Assembly (NCBI GenBank): GCA_003456125.1
Contig: DMPD01000262.1
Span: 848-10,141, forward strand
DNA: 9,294 nt
DNA from: Cyanobacteria bacterium UBA8156
GTDB lineage: Bacteria; Cyanobacteriota; Cyanobacteriia; Pseudanabaenales; Pseudanabaenaceae
Direction of reading: 5' to 3'
Below the pieces are notes generated by a model. The model worked only from the letters and a program-made list of their open reading frames with translations. It was not told the DNA's origin and searched no databases. This document shows, one piece after another, positions 5,317 through 9,294 of this stretch. How positions within the stretch are numbered: the stretch's first letter is position 1; the number at the start of each line of letters is the position of its first letter. A program made the translations under genes and the position numbers.

Positions 5317-6573
5317 ATGGATTGGGTAACGGCCGGCTGGGAATGCTACGAGCGTGGCGATCGCCGCGGCGCCTTGCAGTGTTGGGAGGCGGCAGTGCAG
5401 GTTCATCCCCGCTGGGGTGAGGTCTGGAACAATTTGTGTTTGGTCTGGGATGAGGTCGGCGACAGCGAGCGAGCGATTGGGGCGGGGGAGGCAGCGGTGC
5501 AGCATTTGGGCACGGCGATCGCCTGGAACAGCTTGGGATTGGCCTGGCTCCACTGCGAAACTTTACCGGCGTTGACCTATGCTTTGGGGTGTTTTGCCCA
5601 GGCGTTGGCTCTGCAACCCAATTATGGCAAGGCCCATTTGAATCAGGGCCACAGCCTGCTGTTGTTGGGGCGGGGTCAGGAAGCCAAAGCGAGTTTTGGC
5701 CGGGCGATCGCCCATCTGCCCAACGATGCCAATGTCCATGTGAGCTACGCCCAAGGTTTGTTGGCGTTGGGGGAGTGGGCAGAGGCTTGGCGGGAGTACG
5801 AATGGCGCTGGCGGCTGCCGGAGGCGGCGGTTTGTCCGAGTGGGGCCCCCCGTTGGCAAGGAGAACCGACCGATCGCCTGTTGGTGTGGGGGGAACAGGG
5901 CTACGGCGATATTTTGCAATTTGCCCGCTATCAAGCCCTGTTGCCAACGGTGGATTGGTGGTTGCCGCCGGCTTTGGTGCCGTTGTTGGGGGGAGTCCCC
6001 GACACGGAGCCGCCCCTCCCCAGTTCCTACCAAATTCCCTTGCTGAGCCTGCCGATGGTCCTGGGCCATCCGCCCATCCCCCCCGCCCCTTACCTACCGC
6101 TGCCGGCTCCGCTGCCGCTGGCGGGCCGCACCAAAATCGGGGTGGTGTGGGCCACGGGTTCCCGCGATCGCCCCGACCATCGCCGTTTGTACCGCCGCAA
6201 ATCTTGCCCCCTGTCTGCTTTGGCTCCCCTATGGAATTTGTCTTACACTTTCTACAGTTTGCAGGTGGGCACCGATGCGTTGACCGACCCCTGCCCACCG
6301 CTCCAGGATTTGGCTCCGCAATTGACGGATTTTGCCCAGACGGCCCGGGCGATCGCCGCCTTGGATGCGGTGATTGCGGTGGATACGGCCACGGCCCATT
6401 TGGCCGGAGCCTTGGGTAGGCCCCTCTACCTGCTGCTGCCTTACCATGCCGATTGGCGTTGGGCCACCGATGATTTGGTACAACAGTGGTACCCGACGGC
6501 GATGCCCATCCGACAGCCGTGTCCGGGGGATTGGCCCGGGGCAATCGCCCGTTTGGTCCAAGCCTTAGGCTAA
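5317..6573 (+). CDS. TPR protein with a C-terminal glycosyltransferase-9-like domain
   Basis: This is a 418-residue cytosolic protein with no signal peptide or membrane span. Residues 1-168 form about five TPR units, seen as repeated pattern residues such as GDRRGALQCWEAAVQVHP, YALGCFAQALALQPNYGKAHLNQG and EAKASFGRAIAHLPNDANVHVSYA. A linker follows with W180, RLLVWGEQGYGDILQFARY (188-205), and then a proline-rich stretch (226-270). The C-terminal part (271-418) carries KIGVVWATGS, YSLQVGTD, LTDFAQTARAIAALDAVIAVDTATAHLAGALGRPLYLLLPYHADWRW and WYPT. This architecture is known from many bacterial TPR proteins whose C-terminus resembles ADP-heptose-type GT-B transferases. The donor, acceptor and activity are unknown. 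Start ATG 5317 has no clear SD. Confidence 0.88.
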   Translation: MDWVTAGWECYERGDRRGALQCWEAAVQVHPRWGEVWNNLCLVWDEVGDSERAIGAGEAAVQHLGTAIAWNSLGLAWLHCETLPALTYALGCFAQALALQPNYGKAHLNQGHSLLLLGRGQEAKASFGRAIAHLPNDANVHVSYAQGLLALGEWAEAWREYEWRWRLPEAAVCPSGAPRWQGEPTDRLLVWGEQGYGDILQFARYQALLPTVDWWLPPALVPLLGGVPDTEPPLPSSYQIPLLSLPMVLGHPPIPPAPYLPLPAPLPLAGRTKIGVVWATGSRDRPDHRRLYRRKSCPLSALAPLWNLSYTFYSLQVGTDALTDPCPPLQDLAPQLTDFAQTARAIAALDAVIAVDTATAHLAGALGRPLYLLLPYHADWRWATDDLVQQWYPTAMPIRQPCPGDWPGAIARLVQALG

Positions 6574-6660
6574 GTGTTCCAGATAACATAGGCACGGGGC
6601 CCAAATCTGGTAAGACAACACGCAGTAAGACCGAGCAACGAACGTGGTCTCTAGGTGGTA

Positions 6661-8400
6661 ATGACAGCGCATATCTTGGTCGTTGACGACGAACCGACCA
6701 TCGAGCGGTTGTTTCGGCAATTGTTTCGGAAACGCACACGCTCTGGGGAGTGGGAACTTTACTTTGCTCAAAATGGGGTGGCGGCCCTGAACCTGCTGGC
6801 GGCGTTGCCCCATATCGATATGGTGGTGACGGATATCAACATGCCGGAGATGGATGGCCTCACCCTGCTGGCCGAGTTGCAAAAGCAAGCAGACCCGCCC
6901 TTAAAGGCGGTGGTGATTTCGGCCTACGGGGATTTGCAGAAGGTGCGTTTGGCCATGAACCGGGGGGCCTTTGACTTTTTGACCAAGCCCATCGATGCCC
7001 AAGACGTAGAGCACACCATTGAACGGACGCTGAAGGCGGTTGAAGAACAGCGTCGCAACCGGGAGGAGCTGGAACGGGCCCAAGAAGCCCTGGCCTACGA
7101 TGCCCTCCACGACAAGTTGACGGGCTTGCCCAATCGCACGGGCTTTATGCAAGAGTTGCAGCAGGAAATCGAGTGTTGCCGGGAAACGCCGAACCATACC
7201 TATGCGGTGCTGTTTGTAGAGTTGCAACGGCTGAATGCGATCGCCGACAATTTCGGCTTTTTGCTGGCGGATGCGGTGGTGGTGGCTGCGGCACAGCGAC
7301 TGCGGGAATGCACGTTTCACGATGGCACCGCGGCTTGTTTTGGCACGGGCAGTTTTACGGTTTTGCTCAGCGGCAGCGAAGCGGTGACCCAAATTTCCCC
7401 CTTCGTGAAAACCCTCCAACAAACCTTGGATGCCCCCTACGAAATCGAAGGGTATCGGCTTTCGGTACGCACCACCATTGGCGTATCTCTGGGCTCCATC
7501 GGCTACGAAACCCCGGAACAGATGTTGGCTTCGGTCAATACCGCCACGTTTTACGCCAAACGCAACCCCAAGCGGCGCTACGAGGTGTTTACGCCGGCGA
7601 TGCAGGAGGCGGCCACCGCCCGCGGGCAACTGGAACACGATCTCCGGTTGGCGATCGAGCGGGAAGAATTTTTGCTGTACTATCAGCCCATTGTGGACTT
7701 GACCCAAAATCGGTGGGTGGGGTTTGAATCGCTGATTCGCTGGCAACATCCCGGACGGGGAATGGTGCCCCCTGGTGAATTTATTGAGTTGGCCGAACAA
7801 ACGGAATTGATTGCCGAGATGGGCACCCTTGCCCTCAAGATGGCTCTCCGGCAATTGCGGGACTGGCGCGATCGCCTACCGGCTTTTGGCGATGGGTTTG
7901 TAAACGTCAATATCTCCCCCATCCAATGCGCCCAGGGGGGCATCGATGCGCTGGTGAAGTCGCTGCTATCGGAATTTGGGATACCCAGTTCGGCCCTCAA
8001 GCTGGAAATCACCGAGAGCAGTTTTATTCAGTTGGAAAGCGCCGATATTGCCATGTGGCAACAGTTGTCGGATTTGGGGGTGCAGCTCTGCATTGACGAC
8101 TTTGGCACGGGCTATTCTTGCCTGAGCCGCTTGCAAGCGCTACCCATTGCCACGCTAAAAATCGACAGCAGCTTTGTGCGGGGCATGTTGACGGATCCCG
8201 AACGATTGGAAATTGTGCAAATCATCATCAGTATGGCCCAAAACCTCAAACTGACGGTGGTGGCCGAAGGAATTGAAACAACAGCCGAACGGGAACAGTT
8301 GCAGGCCATGGGGTGCGACTATGGACAGGGCTACCTCTTTGCTAAACCGTTGACGGCAAAAGCCGCCGAGGCTTTTTTGCAAGAGTTCCCCCACTTTTAG
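6661..8400 (+). CDS. Response regulator with degenerate GGDEF and intact EAL domain
   Basis: This is a 579-residue cytosolic regulator. The receiver domain (about 4-118) has acidic D9-D10, phosphoacceptor D58 in VVTDINMPEMDG, S87 and K109 in FLTKPID. A short coiled linker (about 125-145) leads into a GGDEF domain (about 147-312, entry DKLTGLPNR). Its active site reads GTGSF (228-232) instead of GGDEF, so cyclase activity is unlikely. The EAL domain (about 325-575) keeps E356 (ESL), N417, E449/E452, D479-D480 in DDFGTGYS, K500, E536/E539 and Q556. It should therefore hydrolyse c-di-GMP to pGpG, gated by phosphorylation. No partner histidine kinase is in the window. GTG 6655 is an alternative start; AGGTGG sits right before ATG 6661. 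Confidence 0.95.
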   Translation: MTAHILVVDDEPTIERLFRQLFRKRTRSGEWELYFAQNGVAALNLLAALPHIDMVVTDINMPEMDGLTLLAELQKQADPPLKAVVISAYGDLQKVRLAMNRGAFDFLTKPIDAQDVEHTIERTLKAVEEQRRNREELERAQEALAYDALHDKLTGLPNRTGFMQELQQEIECCRETPNHTYAVLFVELQRLNAIADNFGFLLADAVVVAAAQRLRECTFHDGTAACFGTGSFTVLLSGSEAVTQISPFVKTLQQTLDAPYEIEGYRLSVRTTIGVSLGSIGYETPEQMLASVNTATFYAKRNPKRRYEVFTPAMQEAATARGQLEHDLRLAIEREEFLLYYQPIVDLTQNRWVGFESLIRWQHPGRGMVPPGEFIELAEQTELIAEMGTLALKMALRQLRDWRDRLPAFGDGFVNVNISPIQCAQGGIDALVKSLLSEFGIPSSALKLEITESSFIQLESADIAMWQQLSDLGVQLCIDDFGTGYSCLSRLQALPIATLKIDSSFVRGMLTDPERLEIVQIIISMAQNLKLTVVAEGIETTAEREQLQAMGCDYGQGYLFAKPLTAKAAEAFLQEFPHF

Positions 8401-8402
8401 GT

Positions 8403-8432
8403 TCTTGAGTATTGGGTTCTCGGCTCTTGGGT
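8403..8432. repeat. Degenerate 15 bp tandem pair at the 3' end of the EAL gene
   Basis: 8403-8417 and 8418-8432 match at 11 of 15 bases and end in TTGGGT. More copies of GGTTCT/GTTCT follow up to 8450. The whole 49-base gap between the two convergent stop codons is made of this motif, and no terminator hairpin is obvious. Confidence 0.55.
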
Positions 8433-8449
8433 TCTAGTTCTCTAGGTTC

Positions 8450-8689
8450 TTAGCCCCCCCCAACCACCGTCACCACCTCTAGGCGATCGCCACTGGCAAG
8501 GAGGGTTTCTTCCCAAAACTGCCGGTGCAAAATTTCACCGTTGTACTCCACGGCAATCAAGCGCACTTGGTAACCCAAACTGGTAAGAAAATCTGGGAGC
8601 CTTGTCCCAGACTGGCAGGGTATCGGTTCCCCGTTAACCTGCACAACGTTATTGCCCTGCACAATGTTAGCTTGGTTAACTTGCACCAT
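8450..8689 (-). CDS. thiS: Sulfur carrier protein ThiS
   Basis: This is a ubiquitin-like ThiS. Its C-terminal glycine is adenylated by ThiF-type enzymes and thiocarboxylated to donate sulfur to the thiazole of thiamine. The core starts at VVQVNGEPI and runs through SGTRLPDFLTSLGYQV and RLIAVEYNGEILHRQFWEETLLASGDRLEVVTVVGGG. The Gly-Gly tail that the mechanism needs is present. The start is unclear: ATG 8689 gives 79 residues, GTG 8713 gives 87 (AAGGGG eleven bases before it), and TTG 8743 gives 97. The sequence before the core repeats its own first strand (V-V-Q-V-N) three times. It lies downstream of psbM on the same strand, so co-transcription is likely. Confidence 0.92.
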   Translation of the reverse strand: MVQVNQANIVQGNNVVQVNGEPIPCQSGTRLPDFLTSLGYQVRLIAVEYNGEILHRQFWEETLLASGDRLEVVTVVGGG

Positions 8690-8713
8690 GTTAACTTGGT
8701 TAACCTGAACCAC
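8627..8713 (-). repeat. 24 bp in-frame repeat at the thiS 5' end
   Basis: On the coding strand the units are 8713-8690, 8689-8666, 8665-8648 (six bases deleted) and 8647-8627, the last being the true first strand of ThiS. The translations are VVQVNQVN, MVQVNQAN, IVQGNN and VVQVNGE. GTTAAC occurs five times. Confidence 0.85.
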
Positions 8714-8776
8714 AGCGGTACCATCCCCTTCGACCGGAACCAAGATCTCTCTGGCAAAATTTCTCCCAATGTGGGG

Positions 8777-8802
8777 AAAAACATGCCCAAAAAAACATGC
8801 CC
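8777..8802. repeat. 12-base direct repeat with 14-base period between psbM and thiS
   Basis: AAAAACATGCCC is repeated exactly at 8777-8788 and 8791-8802, just after the psbM stop codon. Confidence 0.85.
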
Positions 8803-8811
8803 GAAACGGTT

Positions 8812-8931
8812 TTAGCGTTTGCCGCCTGCTTCTTCCCGGCTATTGGTTTGCAAGTAGAGGATCAGGAGGAAAGCCGTCGGGACAAACAGCGCTAGAGCAG
8901 TGGCAACCAAGCCGAAAAAATTGACTTCCAT
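8812..8931 (-). CDS. psbM: Photosystem II reaction centre protein M (PsbM)
   Basis: This is a 39-residue single-span thylakoid protein found at the photosystem II dimer interface. The translation begins [20 protein letters not shown], followed by [19 protein letters not shown]. The MEVN start, the [15 protein letters not shown] core and the polar tail after YLQT match PsbM closely. ATG 8931 to TAA 8812 is complete. It is short enough to be missed by gene callers. No SD is visible, but a perfect TATAAT lies 64 bases upstream. It is followed by thiS and preceded at 72 bases by the cyclase gene on the same strand. Confidence 0.93.
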   Translation of the reverse strand: MEVNFFGLVATALALFVPTAFLLILYLQTNSREEAGGKR

Positions 8932-8995
8932 AGTTTTTGGCGGTTTTGGGGTATGAAGGGATGTTATTGAGTTTCTGTTAAGCAGTGTAGGAATG

Positions 8996-9001
8996 ATTAT
9001 A
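8996..9001 (-). promoter_or_regulatory. Candidate -10 box for psbM
   Basis: On the minus strand GGGTATAATCATT contains a perfect TATAAT two bases after the cyclase stop codon. TGCATT at 9024-9019 is a poor -35 at 17 bases spacing. A start near 8989 would give a leader of about 58 bases, making psbM-thiS a unit separate from the cyclase. Confidence 0.45.
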
Positions 9002-9003
9002 CC

Positions 9004-9294
9004 CTAGCGCCGCCCCACAATGCAGTTCAACCACTGCCACAACCACTGCCACAACCGTTTCCCCCATTGCCCCAGCCAGCGCCAAAAACGAAACCCTCCG
9101 GCGCGATGCACGGGGGTTGGCACATAGGCATCGTCAATATTGGTGATTTCGTAGAGGCGGTAGGCACCGGTTTTGCCGTGAATACCGGTCTCGCTTTGGC
9201 AACCGACCGTTACTTGGGCTTGAACGAGGCCGTAAACGGCTTCGGACACCAGCAGGGAGGTACCCAAAATTTTGTTCATGGCTTCGATGCGGCT
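9004..9294 (-). CDS. Class III adenylate/guanylate cyclase, C-terminal fragment
   Basis: The reading frame runs off the window edge; 96 residues are visible. It opens SRIEAMNKILGTSLLVSEAVY, which matches the end of class III catalytic domains. The R of SRIE is in the place of the transition-state arginine of the NxxxR motif. HGKTGAYRLYEI follows, at the usual position of the last strand. The upstream domains and the metal-binding aspartates lie outside, so substrate (ATP or GTP) and sensor type cannot be told. An extension of about 45 residues follows the domain and ends in a tryptophan-rich, basic stretch (residues 67-96) with seven Trp. An internal ATG at 9279 is not the start. Confidence 0.85.
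   Translation of the reverse strand, partial: SRIEAMNKILGTSLLVSEAVYGLVQAQVTVGCQSETGIHGKTGAYRLYEITNIDDAYVPTPVHRAGGFRFWRWLGQWGKRLWQWLWQWLNCIVGRR
9031..9054 (-). repeat. Perfect 12 bp tandem duplication in the cyclase tail
   Basis: CCACTGCCACAA occurs twice without a gap (9031-9042, 9043-9054). On the coding strand it gives the repeated peptide LWQW-LWQW. Confidence 0.9.

Noticed and set aside
5589..6419. 276-codon plus-strand open frame in another phase
   Set aside because: Overlaps the TPR gene and has the Gly/Ala/Pro composition of a shadow frame.
5291..6739. 482-codon minus-strand open frame
   Set aside because: It lies fully opposite the TPR gene, is proline/arginine-rich nonsense with no domain, and results from the GC-rich codon use of the real gene.
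6901..7854. 317-codon minus-strand open frame
   Set aside because: Antisense to the response regulator, with no recognisable protein sequence.
1..9294. Mobile element, prophage or defence system
   Set aside because: No transposase, integrase, terminal inverted repeats with target duplications, nuclease or toxin-antitoxin sequence was found on either strand.

Overview
The window comes from a cyanobacterial chromosome. The evidence is an ndhC-ndhK-ndhJ cluster (photosynthetic NDH-1 complex), a ferredoxin-type haem oxygenase for bilin synthesis, the 39-residue photosystem II protein PsbM, and ten copies of the cyanobacterial HIP1 octamer GCGATCGC. I cannot name the genus from sequence alone.

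Layout. Minus strand, 74-1685: ndhC, ndhK and ndhJ, with overlapping ends. A 180-base divergent region separates ndhC from the plus-strand haem oxygenase gene (1866-2642). That gene converges on a minus-strand translation and secretion block, which is transcribed in the order rplS (L19), tRNA-Trp(CCA), secE, nusG, rplK (L11), running from 5263 down to 2833. rplA, which usually follows rplK, is not present. The 565 bases between the tRNA and secE contain no gene and are full of 13-14 bp tandem repeats. Only 53 bases upstream of rplS, a plus-strand TPR/glycosyltransferase-like gene starts (5317-6573). It is followed by a receiver-GGDEF-EAL regulator (6661-8400) whose GGDEF site is degenerate and whose EAL site looks intact. 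On the minus strand beyond it lie thiS (thiamine sulfur carrier), psbM, and the 3' end of a class III nucleotide cyclase cut by the window edge.

How the genes work together. The left half is photosynthetic electron transport and pigment supply next to the core transcription, translation and secretion cluster. The right half is signalling (likely c-di-GMP breakdown and cyclic-nucleotide synthesis) with small photosynthesis and cofactor genes between. I see no mobile element, CRISPR array or defence system.

The most unusual signal is not a gene. Short minisatellites with 12-15 bp units recur in almost every intergenic region. They also enter reading frames at the 5' end of ho1 (15 bp units), the 5' end of thiS (24 bp units) and the 3' end of the cyclase (12 bp units). 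The coding copies all have lengths divisible by three, while most of the non-coding ones are 13 or 14 bp.
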